64,000 nucleotides of DNA, from NCBI RefSeq assembly GCF_000730665.1, contig NZ_BBIV01000013.1, positions 62,001 through 126,000 on the forward strand, written 5' to 3'. The stretch's first letter is position 1. The number at the start of each line of letters is the position of its first letter. The notes beneath the pieces are model-generated. The model made no database searches, was not told the DNA's origin, and saw only the letters and a program-made list of their open reading frames with translations. The translations under genes and the position numbers were made by a program. Source of the DNA: Pseudomonas plecoglossicida NBRC 103162 = DSM 15088 (lineage in GTDB: Bacteria > Pseudomonadota > Gammaproteobacteria > Pseudomonadales > Pseudomonadaceae). Shown here piece by piece: positions 34,759 to 43,400 of this stretch.

Positions 34759-35460
34759 TCAGGGCTGCGGATGGTCGTCCGGAATGTTCAGTTCGATGCC
34801 CATGCGCAGGCCCTCGGCGAGGATGTGCCGGCGCATCTGGGCACTGGCCTGGGCGCTGTTGCGTTCGCGGATGGCGCGGACCACGGCTTCGTTTTCCTTG
34901 AGCCGCGCGGCCAGGTGTTCGGGCGAATTTCGCAGCATGTCGGCGCTCTGCTTGAGGGCATTGCCGGTCTGCTGTACCACGCTCTGGAAGATCGGGTTGG
35001 TGGTCAGGGCGAACAGCGCCTCGTGGAAGGCGATGTAGGCCTTGGCGCCGGCTTCACTGTCATCGGCTTCCAGGGCTTCGCGCATGTCCATCAGGGTCAG
35101 GCGCAGCTGGCCGATGTCCTGGCTGTTGGCCGACTGCGCCACCAGGCCGACGATGAAGGGTTCAAGGGTGTAGCGCAGCTCCAGCACGTCGGCCAGGCTG
35201 GCGGCGGCGGTATCGCTGCCGGGCTCGTGCATGGCCGCCTCGGCATCCAGCACCAGCACGCCCTTGCCCGGCATCGAGCGCACCAGGCCCAGGGTTTCCA
35301 GCACGGTCATCGCTTCGCGCAGGCTGGGGCGGCTGATGCCCAGCTGTTCGGCCAGTTCGCGCTGGCCGGGCAGCATGTCGCCGGAACGCCATTGCCCGCG
35401 GGCCAGGGCCTGGCGAAGTTTTTCCACCACTGAGGTGACGACGGTCGAAGAACTGATCAC
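34759..35460 (-). CDS. GntR family regulator (FadR/LldR subgroup)
   Basis: A 233-residue regulator. The DNA-binding domain reads LPGQRELAEQLGISRPSLREAMTVLETLGLVRSMPGKG, close to the LldR/PdhR pattern. The FCD domain follows (LELRYTLEPFIVGLVAQ, FHEALFALTTNPIFQSVV). It is 44 bp downstream of the DctA-like carrier and 16 bp upstream of the other GntR gene, all on the minus strand. The location suggests that it controls the carrier in response to an organic acid. Candidate operators lie upstream of the carrier. Confidence 0.86.
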   Translation of the reverse strand: MISSSTVVTSVVEKLRQALARGQWRSGDMLPGQRELAEQLGISRPSLREAMTVLETLGLVRSMPGKGVLVLDAEAAMHEPGSDTAAASLADVLELRYTLEPFIVGLVAQSANSQDIGQLRLTLMDMREALEADDSEAGAKAYIAFHEALFALTTNPIFQSVVQQTGNALKQSADMLRNSPEHLAARLKENEAVVRAIRERNSAQASAQMRRHILAEGLRMGIELNIPDDHPQP

Positions 35461-35504
35461 GTTTCGCTCCTGGAAGGGCCGGCGTCAGCACCGGCCGCAT
35501 GGTC

Positions 35505-36815
35505 TCAGAATTCCTGTTGATGGGGGTTGGCTTGCTTGCGTGGCGCGTGGGCGAAGCCGGGCTTGCCATCGAGCACGTTCTGCGCGCGCTCAAGGTCGAT
35601 GTCTTTTTCCCAGCGGGCAATGGCCACCGTGGCCACGCAGTTGCCGATCAGGTTGGTCAAGGCCCTGCCGATGCCCATGAACCAGTCCACCGCCAGCACC
35701 AGCACCAGGCCCACCACCGGAATGGCCGGCACGGCAGTCAGGGTGGCAGCCAAGATCACCAGCGCCGAGCCCGGGATGCCGTGGGCACCCTTGGAGGTCA
35801 CCAGCGAGACCAGCAGGATGGTCAGCAGGTCGGTCATCTCCAGCGGTGTGCCGGTGGCGTTGGCGATGAACACGATGGCCAGGGTCAGGTAGATGGAGAA
35901 GCCGTCCAGGTTGAACGAGTAGCCGGTCGGGATCACCAGGCCGACGGTGGAGCTGCCGATCCCCAGGTGTTCGAGCTTGCGCATGATCTGCGGCAGCACC
36001 GCGTCGGACGATGCGGTGCCGAGGACGATGGTCAGTTCCTCGCGCAGGTACTTGATGAACGGCAGCAGCTTCAGGCCCGACAAACGCATCACCGTGCCGA
36101 GGACGATCAGCACGAAACCGGCGCAGGTCAGATAGAACAGGGCCACCAGGCCGCCCAGGTGCTGCAGCGATTCCAGGCCATATTTGCTGGTGGTGAAGGC
36201 GATGGCGCCGAACACGCCGATCGGTGCCAGGCGCACGATCATGCCCATGATGCGGAAGATCACATGGCTCAGCTCGTTGATCAGCCGCGAGATGCCGGCT
36301 GCCGATTCGCCCACCAGGTTCAACGCGCTGCCGAACAGCACCGAGAACAGCAATACCTGGAGGATGTTGTTGTCGGCGAAGGCACCGACCACCGAGGTCG
36401 GGATCAGCTCCATGAAGAACGCGGTGGCGCCGTGGATGTGCTGGCCACGTTCGGCCAGGCTGCTGGCGTCGGCGCTGGACAGCTGGTCCAGGTGGATGTT
36501 GGCGCCGCTGCCGATGCCGCTGCTGAAGGCGAACACCAAGCCGATCACCAGGGCGATGGTGGTCAGCACTTCGAAGTAGATCACCGATTTCAGACCGATA
36601 CGGCCAACCTTTTTCAGGTCACCGGCACCGGAAATGCCGCTGACCACCACACAGAAGACGATCAGGCCGATGAGCATCTTGATCAGCTTGATGAAGCCAT
36701 CGCCAAGGGGTTTGAGTTGCAGGGACACTTCGGGGAAGCTGAGGCCGCAGGCGATGCCGAGGGCGAGGCCGAGCACCACTTGCAGGAAGATCGAACGCGA
36801 GCACCATTTGAGCAT
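35505..36815 (-). CDS. dicarboxylate/proton symporter, DctA family
   Basis: A 436-residue carrier of the DAACS fold. It has eight membrane helices and two re-entrant loops: GTASSDAVLPQIM replaces the usual Ser-rich hairpin, and IPTGYSFNLDGFSIYLTLA replaces NxDGTxIY. The change of Thr to Phe after NLDG, and Ala in the Ser-rich hairpin, set it apart from the main DctA. It probably imports a C4-dicarboxylate or related organic acid. ATG 36813-36815 gives the family N-terminus, though no clear ribosome site is seen. It leads an apparent operon with the two GntR regulators. Confidence 0.83.
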   Translation of the reverse strand: MLKWCSRSIFLQVVLGLALGIACGLSFPEVSLQLKPLGDGFIKLIKMLIGLIVFCVVVSGISGAGDLKKVGRIGLKSVIYFEVLTTIALVIGLVFAFSSGIGSGANIHLDQLSSADASSLAERGQHIHGATAFFMELIPTSVVGAFADNNILQVLLFSVLFGSALNLVGESAAGISRLINELSHVIFRIMGMIVRLAPIGVFGAIAFTTSKYGLESLQHLGGLVALFYLTCAGFVLIVLGTVMRLSGLKLLPFIKYLREELTIVLGTASSDAVLPQIMRKLEHLGIGSSTVGLVIPTGYSFNLDGFSIYLTLAIVFIANATGTPLEMTDLLTILLVSLVTSKGAHGIPGSALVILAATLTAVPAIPVVGLVLVLAVDWFMGIGRALTNLIGNCVATVAIARWEKDIDLERAQNVLDGKPGFAHAPRKQANPHQQEF

Positions 36816-36893
36816 GGGAGGGATCTCTGGTCGGTGTCCTTGCTTCGGTGCCGCACGGGGCGAAAGAGCGCAGGACTTCATTATTGTTGTGGT

Positions 36894-36977
36894 CTTACCG
36901 GTTTGTTCAGCGCGAGGTCCATAAAACCGCGAAAGAACCTACATTGCAAGGAATTTTGGCCTTACCGGTCTGACCAG
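36894..36977. promoter_or_regulatory. repeated operator-like sites upstream of the DctA-like gene
   Basis: CTTACCGGTTTG (36894-36905) and CTTACCGGTCTG (36961-36972) form a direct repeat with 11 of 12 matches, 67 bp apart. The second continues as GGTCTGACC, a 4-1-4 palindrome of the kind bound by FCD-type GntR proteins. They bracket the likely carrier promoter. Confidence 0.45.
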
Positions 36978-37156
36978 TTGAGGCGTGGAAGGTCTGCCAG
37001 GCTCTAGCTCGGTCGTGTGCTTGCCTCCCATAGCCCGACGCTATATCCAGTTACATTTGTATCATTCATGTAATGAATTACGTAGAATTCACGGCGTGGA
37101 TTGTTTCCGCGGCCTGCCTGGACAGCTGCCGGTACGTCAGTGAATGGAGTTTCATC
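36978..37156. other. intergenic region before the Aer-like gene
   Basis: No gene is seen in this gap. The clearest structure is the inverted repeat ATTCAT-GTA-ATGAAT at 37064-37078, about 80 bp upstream of the Aer start. It may mark a promoter operator. I could not recognise a flagellar sigma-28 or sigma-54 promoter with confidence. Confidence 0.4.
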
Positions 37157-38722
37157 GTGCGCCTCAACTTGCCGGTTACCCCGGTCGAGCAATGTTTTCC
37201 CAAGGATCAGCGGCTGATTTCGGCCACCGACATGGCCAGCCTGATCACTTACTGCAACCCCGAATTCGCCGCCATCAGCGGCTACAGCGAAGCCGAGCTG
37301 ATCGGTAGCCCGCACAACCTGGTGCGCCACCCGGACATGCCTGAAGCGGTGTTCGAGTTGATGTGGCGTTACCTCAAGGCGGGCAAGAGCTGGATGGGGA
37401 TCGTCAAGAACCGCTGCCGCAACGGCGACTTCTACTGGGTCAATGCCTACGTCACGCCGATCCTCGAAGGCGGGCGGGTCGTCGGCTACGAGTCGGTGCG
37501 GGTCTGCCCGACCCGTGAGCAGATACGCCGGGCCGAGGCCCTGTATGCACGCCTGCGCGAGGGTAAAGGTTCGCTCTCGGTTGGGCGCCGCCTGGCATTG
37601 CTGGGCCAGGCGCTGGCCCTGCCGCTGCTGGGCGGGATTGTTGCCGTGGGCGCCAACCAGCTGTGGCCGGGGCCGCTTGGCCAAGGGCTGACCCTGGCGG
37701 TATTTGCAGCCTATGGGCTGTGGGCGCGCAATGACCTCGGGCGGCAGTTGCGGCGGGTGATCGAGGGCGCCGAGGGCACCTTCGCCGACCCGCTGGCCGC
37801 GCTGACCTACAGCGATTTGCCAAGTGCGGCGGGGCAGCTGCAGCTGATCCTGATCAGCGAGGAGGCACGCCTGAAGACCGCGCTCACCCGCCTGAGCGAC
37901 CTGGCGTCGCAGATGGCCGTGGCTGCGCAGGACGCCGGGCGTCTGTCGCGCGGCACCGAGTCAGCCTTGCTGGAACAGCGTGCCGAGACCGACCTCAGCG
38001 CCACCGCCATGACTGAAATGGCCGCCTCGATCCGCGACGTCGCCAGCCACGTGCAACTCACCGCCGGCGAAGCGCATACCGTGCACCTGCTCGCCGAACA
38101 AGGCAGCCAGGTGGCCGACGCCAGTGGTGCGGCGATCCGCGCGCTGGCCGATACGGTCGAGCAGATCAACCAGGCCGTGCTGCACCTGGCCGGCCAGTGC
38201 GCCGCGATCGGTGAAGCGACCGGAATGATCCGCGCCATCGCCGAACAGACCAATCTGCTCGCCCTCAATGCCGCGATCGAGGCGGCACGGGCCGGCGAGC
38301 AGGGCCGCGGCTTTGCCGTGGTTGCCGATGAAGTGCGGGCGCTGGCCGAGCAGACCCGGCAGTCGACCCTGCACATCCAAGGCATCATCGATGGCCTGCG
38401 CAGTGGTGCCGAGCAGGCCGTGGACATGGCCAGCCAGGGCATCGCCGGTGCCGGAGAGGGCGTGGCGCAAGTGCAGCAAGCACAGCAGACGCTGCACGGC
38501 ATCCGCGACGCGGTGCAGCGCATCAGCAGCATGAGCCAGCAGATGGCGGCCGCTTCGCAGCAGCAATCGGCGGTGGCCGAGGACGTGTCACGGCAGATCA
38601 TTGGCGTGGCGGCCATCGCTCAGGACAGCGCCCGCAGTGCCAATGCCGCGGCTTCGCGCGGTGCGGAGCTCGAGCAGGTGTGCGTCGGGCTACGTGCCCT
38701 GGTAGCGCGCTTCGACCGCTGA
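37157..38722 (+). CDS. aer: Aer-family energy-taxis receptor
   Basis: A 521-residue receptor. GTG 37157 is chosen because it gives the Aer-like opening MRLNLPVT...[12 protein letters not shown] and has GGAG 7 nt upstream; the longer frame from 37073 is not conserved-looking. The PAS domain (~10-130) keeps the FAD-binding Trp region ([20 protein letters not shown]). A short hydrophobic pair (~165-205) anchors it in the membrane, and the MCP hairpin reads [22 protein letters not shown]. No periplasmic domain is present, as expected for redox sensing. It corresponds by context to Aer2 of P. putida. Confidence 0.9.
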   Translation: MRLNLPVTPVEQCFPKDQRLISATDMASLITYCNPEFAAISGYSEAELIGSPHNLVRHPDMPEAVFELMWRYLKAGKSWMGIVKNRCRNGDFYWVNAYVTPILEGGRVVGYESVRVCPTREQIRRAEALYARLREGKGSLSVGRRLALLGQALALPLLGGIVAVGANQLWPGPLGQGLTLAVFAAYGLWARNDLGRQLRRVIEGAEGTFADPLAALTYSDLPSAAGQLQLILISEEARLKTALTRLSDLASQMAVAAQDAGRLSRGTESALLEQRAETDLSATAMTEMAASIRDVASHVQLTAGEAHTVHLLAEQGSQVADASGAAIRALADTVEQINQAVLHLAGQCAAIGEATGMIRAIAEQTNLLALNAAIEAARAGEQGRGFAVVADEVRALAEQTRQSTLHIQGIIDGLRSGAEQAVDMASQGIAGAGEGVAQVQQAQQTLHGIRDAVQRISSMSQQMAAASQQQSAVAEDVSRQIIGVAAIAQDSARSANAAASRGAELEQVCVGLRALVARFDR

Positions 38723-38734
38723 CCCAGGATGCTT

Positions 38735-40423
38735 ATGGACGATATCTATCGCGCTGCCGTGGACGCGGCCGCGATCTTTTCCGAAACCGACCTGCGCGGG
38801 CGAATCACCTACGTCAACCAGCAGTTCTGCAGCATCTCCGGCTACAGCCGCGACGAGCTGCTGGGGGCCAACCACCGCATCCTCAACTCGGGCCTGCACG
38901 AGCCGGAATTCTTCCTGGGCATGTGGCGTGCCCTGGTCGCGGGCAAGGTGTGGAAGGGCGAGATCTGCAATCGCGCCAAGGACGGCTCGCTGTATTGGGT
39001 CGACAGCACCATGGTGCCGCTGGTCGACCCTGCGACCGGCCAGGTGCGCAAGTACGTGTCGATCCGCTTCGACGTCACCGAGAAGCGCCAATTGCTGCAC
39101 ACCCTGCAATGGCGGGTAGGACACGATGTGCTGACCGGCCTGCCCAATCGCACCTACCTGTCGGATCTGCTCAACCAGGCCTTGGCGTTCTCTCGCCGGG
39201 ATGACATCGCGCTGGCGGTGTGCATGCTCGACCTCGATGGTTTCAAGGCGGTCAACGATGGCTACGGTCACGCGACCGGCGACCTGTTGCTGGTCGAGGT
39301 GGCGCAGCGGCTCAAGGGCATCCTGCGGGCGGGGGATTCGGTGGCACGCCTGTCGGGCGACGAGTTCGTGCTGATCCTGCGGCATGTCGACACCCCGCAA
39401 GAGTTGCATGTCGCCTTGCAGCGCGTGCTCAGGGCGCTGGCCGCGCCCTACGCGATACGTGAGCACCGGTTGTCGTTGAGTGCCAGTATCGGTGTCACGC
39501 GGGTGCCCCAGGACGATGAGGATGCCGACACCCTGGTGCGCCATGCCGACCAGGCCATGTACGTGGCCAAGCAACGGGGCCGTAACCGCTACCACGTGTT
39601 CGACGTGTCCCAGGAGCTTGAACTGCAGGCCACCCACCAGACCGTGGCGCGGGTGCGCTGGGCCCTGCGCAACCGTGAGCTGTGCCTGCACTACCAGCCC
39701 AAGGTCAACCTGCGCACCGGCCAGGTGCTGGGTTTCGAAGCCCTGCTGCGCTGGCAGCGCCCAGGTGGCGAGTTGGTCCTGCCGGGCCAGTTCCTGCCGC
39801 TGGTGGAGCAGACCGACCTGATCGTCGAGATCGGCGAGTGGGTGATCGAGCAGGCCCTGCAACGCCTGCAGGCCTGGCAGCGGCAAGGCCGGCCCTGGTC
39901 GTTGAGTGTCAACATCGCGGCTCGCCATCTGCAGCGCGACGATTTCGTCGAGCGTCTGCAGCAGTTGCTGACGGCTTATCCGCACGTCGACCCGACCCGG
40001 CTGGACCTGGAGATCGTCGAGTCGGTGGCGATCGACAACCTGCAGCACGTCAGCCGCTGCCTGGAGGCCTGCCAGGCACTCGGGGTACGCTTTTCCCTGG
40101 ATGACTTCGGCACCGGGTATTCGTCGCTCAGTTATCTCAAGCGCCTGCCAGCCCAGACCATCAAGATCGACAAGTCGTTCGTGCGTGACATCCTGCACGA
40201 CCAGGACGACCTGGCCCTGACCGGCGCGGTCATCGGCCTGGCGCGGGCCTTTGGCCGCGAAGTGGTGGCCGAAGGGCTGGAGAGTGTCGAACATGGCCGG
40301 GTATTGATGTCGCTGGGCTGCGAGCTGGCGCAGGGGTACTGCATCGCCCCACCGATGCCCGCCACCCAGGTGGTGCAGTGGGTGGCGAGCTACCGGCAAC
40401 CGAGCGAGTGGAAGCACGCCTGA
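38735..40423 (+). CDS. PAS-GGDEF-EAL cyclic-di-GMP protein coupled to the Aer-like receptor
   Basis: A 562-residue protein. ATG 38735 is preferred (AGGA 5 nt upstream); ATG 38729 is two codons earlier. The PAS domain (~10-120: ITYVNQQFCSISGYSRDELLG) resembles that of the preceding Aer. The GGDEF domain has the signature SGDEF in ARLSGDEFVL, a variant found in active cyclases. The EAL domain is complete (GFEALLRW, VNIAARHLQ, EIVESV, DDFGTGYSS, IKIDKSFV, VAEGLE, AQGYCIAPP). It starts 12 bp after the Aer gene. The P. putida Aer2 partner PP2258 is described as bifunctional, able to make and break c-di-GMP. Confidence 0.9.
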   Translation: MDDIYRAAVDAAAIFSETDLRGRITYVNQQFCSISGYSRDELLGANHRILNSGLHEPEFFLGMWRALVAGKVWKGEICNRAKDGSLYWVDSTMVPLVDPATGQVRKYVSIRFDVTEKRQLLHTLQWRVGHDVLTGLPNRTYLSDLLNQALAFSRRDDIALAVCMLDLDGFKAVNDGYGHATGDLLLVEVAQRLKGILRAGDSVARLSGDEFVLILRHVDTPQELHVALQRVLRALAAPYAIREHRLSLSASIGVTRVPQDDEDADTLVRHADQAMYVAKQRGRNRYHVFDVSQELELQATHQTVARVRWALRNRELCLHYQPKVNLRTGQVLGFEALLRWQRPGGELVLPGQFLPLVEQTDLIVEIGEWVIEQALQRLQAWQRQGRPWSLSVNIAARHLQRDDFVERLQQLLTAYPHVDPTRLDLEIVESVAIDNLQHVSRCLEACQALGVRFSLDDFGTGYSSLSYLKRLPAQTIKIDKSFVRDILHDQDDLALTGAVIGLARAFGREVVAEGLESVEHGRVLMSLGCELAQGYCIAPPMPATQVVQWVASYRQPSEWKHA

Positions 40424-40435
40424 CCGGCTCAGGCG
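40417..40435. terminator. bidirectional hairpin containing both converging stop codons
   Basis: CGCCTGA-CCGGC-TCAGGCG forms a 7-bp stem. The TGA of the GGDEF-EAL gene and the reverse TGA of the NEL gene lie in opposite arms. There are no T-runs, so termination would be weak. Confidence 0.45.
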
Positions 40436-43400
40436 AGCGTGCTGGCCATGGCCTCGGTCAAGCTGCGCAGCAGCGCCTGTTCTGCCTGTGCACGGGTACT
40501 GAGCAGCAACTTGCTGGCCCGGGTGTAGATGCCGGTTTCATCGACATAGCGGTCGGAAACCAGGTCGACCCGCTGCACGACACCGTCGCGCCGCCAGTGC
40601 AGGCCATCGATGTTGCCCAGTTCCCGCTCCAGCGCATCGATGTAGGCTGACGGCACGCTCGGCCCGGTATAGTCCCCAAGGTTATCCGTCGCTACGAACA
40701 ATTCGCTGTGGTACTCGACTGCAGCGTCCCATTCCCTGGCCAGCGCGTCGAAATCATTCCTATGCAGGCGACGTAGCCAACTCTGCCAGAACCGCTGCTC
40801 GCAGGCCCATTGGCTGAAAACGGTGCGATTCACATCCGACCTTACGGCGGCACCCAGACGGTCTACTGTCGCCGGGCTCAGGCGTGCCAGGTAGTCGAAC
40901 ATGATCTGCTGCGGTTGCGGCGGCAGCCCGAGGGATTCGCGCAGATGCATGCGCGCATGCAGGGCCATCTCGATTTCGTCGATGTTGTAGTCGGGGTCGG
41001 TCAGTGCGCCATCGTCCAGGTCATCGTCCGCATCCAGCGGTGGCGCGGCTTCACGCGCGGCATCGTCCGCCGCCTCTGCCAGCGCGCTGCGCCTGGCCAC
41101 GCGGGCGTTGTACAAGTCGCCCACGCGTTCGTCGAGGCGCTGCTGGCGCAGCAACCCGGCGGCGCTGTCCACGGCGACCTGTTCGCTGGCCGCGCTGGCA
41201 TCGGCGACGTTGATCGCGTCCCACAGCATCACGTCGGTTTCGATCTGCTGGAACAGCAGGCTGGCCTGGTCGACGCAGCCTTGGGTGGCATCGTTGATCG
41301 CCTCCATGACCTGTTCGTGCAGTTGCGCCCGGCCCCAGCCACCGCTGTCGGCTTCGCCAGGCGTGGCGCTGAGCGTACGCAGCACATGCTGCATGCGGGC
41401 GCGCATGTGGGTCGGTTGGCTCAGGTAGTCCGCGGTCTGGTTCAGGCGCTCGAACAGTTGGTACAGCGGCTGCCAGGCGGGCTCGTTGGCGGTCAGCGCC
41501 TGGTGCTCCAGCAGGTCGTCTGGCCAACCGATGTACCAAGGGTCTTCGGCGTCGCCGACACTGATCGCGGGCAAACCTGCGTCGGCCAGGCGCTGTTGCG
41601 CGTGCTCGCTGAACGGGTTGTTGTCGAAGTCGAAACTGGCACGCGGTTCGCCCCCATGCACCGCCTCGGCGAAGGCGCAACCTTGCAGGTCCGGCGCGTC
41701 GATGATCTGGTTTTCGCTGAGGTCCAGGCTCTGCAGTTGAAGTGGGCGTCGGTTCATCAGCTCGGCGAGGCCACTGGGCCATTGGCCAATGCCGGTTCGC
41801 TGCAGGTCCAGTGCCTGCAGGTGGTGCCAGCCGCTGACATCAGGGGCCATGTCGAGCGGGTTGTCACTCATGAACAGCGTGTGCAGGCGGTTCAGGCGGG
41901 CGAGGGCGGCGCGGCTTTGCTCGGTCAGGGTGGTGTCGTTGCCGGACATGCTCAGGTCGATCAATGACGGCCAGCGCTCCAGTGCCTGGAAGTGCTCGGT
42001 GGTGAGGTTCAGGCCATTGCTGTCGATGGCCAGGGTCGCCAGGGTCGGCAGGCTGGCCAGGCGATCGAGCGCTGCGACCGGAAGTGCCTGCAGGGTATTG
42101 CTGAGGTTCAGGCGCAGCAGGTTGCTGCGTCCTGCCAACAGATCGAGGTTGCTGCCGTCGTCAAGGTCAAGGGCGTTGTTCGACAGATCCAGGCTTTGCA
42201 ATTCGCCCATCCGCTCGATGGAGGACGGGATGTGCTCGAGCAGGTTGCACTCCAGGTCCAGTGCCTGAACGCTGGGGAAGTTGCCGAGAAACGGGTCCAG
42301 GCTGGCCAGGGATGATTCGTACAGGAACGTGATGCCCAACTGCCGCACATGGGGCATCGGCGCAGGCAGCGTGGGCAGGGCGCCGAGGTTGCGGCCATCG
42401 AGTTCCAGGATCACATGCTCGATGCTGCTGGTCACGTTGGTCGACTCTCGGCGCCAGGCCATGCGCAAGCGCCTGGCTGCTTCGGCGCGGGCACTGCGTT
42501 GCACGATGAAGGCGCCGTTTTCAGCGACATAGGGCTCGTGAATCCACAGCTGCAGGGCGCTCTCAAGCTGCAGGTACTCGACCCTGAGGCGTTCGAGCAG
42601 TGCGCCGAACGATTGTTCACCGGCTTCCTGGATCAGGCGTTGACGCAAGACCACCCGGGCTTCTGGCTCGGTGGCAGGGAACAGTCGGTTGAACAGCTCG
42701 TCTTCGCTGATCCAGCCCTGGCCGCGGCCACTGAGCGGATAGCCAAGCTGGCCGCCCGGTAGGCGTCGTGGCAAGCGATACAGGGGGCGCACAGGTTGCA
42801 TGCCCAGGTGGCGTGCCGCATTACTCCGGTCGGCGGTCAGGATGTCGAAAAGCGCATCGTTGAGCGCCTCGGGTTCATGGATCTGCAGGCCGAGCGACAG
42901 GCGCTCGCTGTCGGGCAGCGCATTGAGGATCGCCTGGAAGATGTCCACCGGATCGGCCAGGGTTTCATTCCGTTCATTGCGTGGCTCATACCCTTTTTCA
43001 TTGCGAATGAGCGTTTTCGTCGGCAACTGTTCATTGCCGCTGGCGTGTATCAGGCGACCGGATGACGATCCTTCGCGCAGCTCGACTCGCACGCTGCCTG
43101 TCCAGCCTGGCAGGTGCTCGAGGGCACCGAATACCAAGGCGTCACGATCAGCGGCCGGGCCGCTGCGCAGCTGCATCCGGGCCAGGGCGCGGTTGAGGCG
43201 GGCATCACGCAGGTACAGGCGTGCGGTTTCGGCCAGGCGCAGGGGCAGGCGCTGGGTGCGTTGCATCTGCTCAAGTTCCGCTGGACGCGCCTGGGCGAGT
43301 ATTTCGGCCCGTACCCTTGCGCTGAGCGACGGGAAGTCCCGCGCCAGCAGATTGCCATTGGGTGCAACGGCCGGTGGCGGAGGGACCTGTCCCCCTAAGG

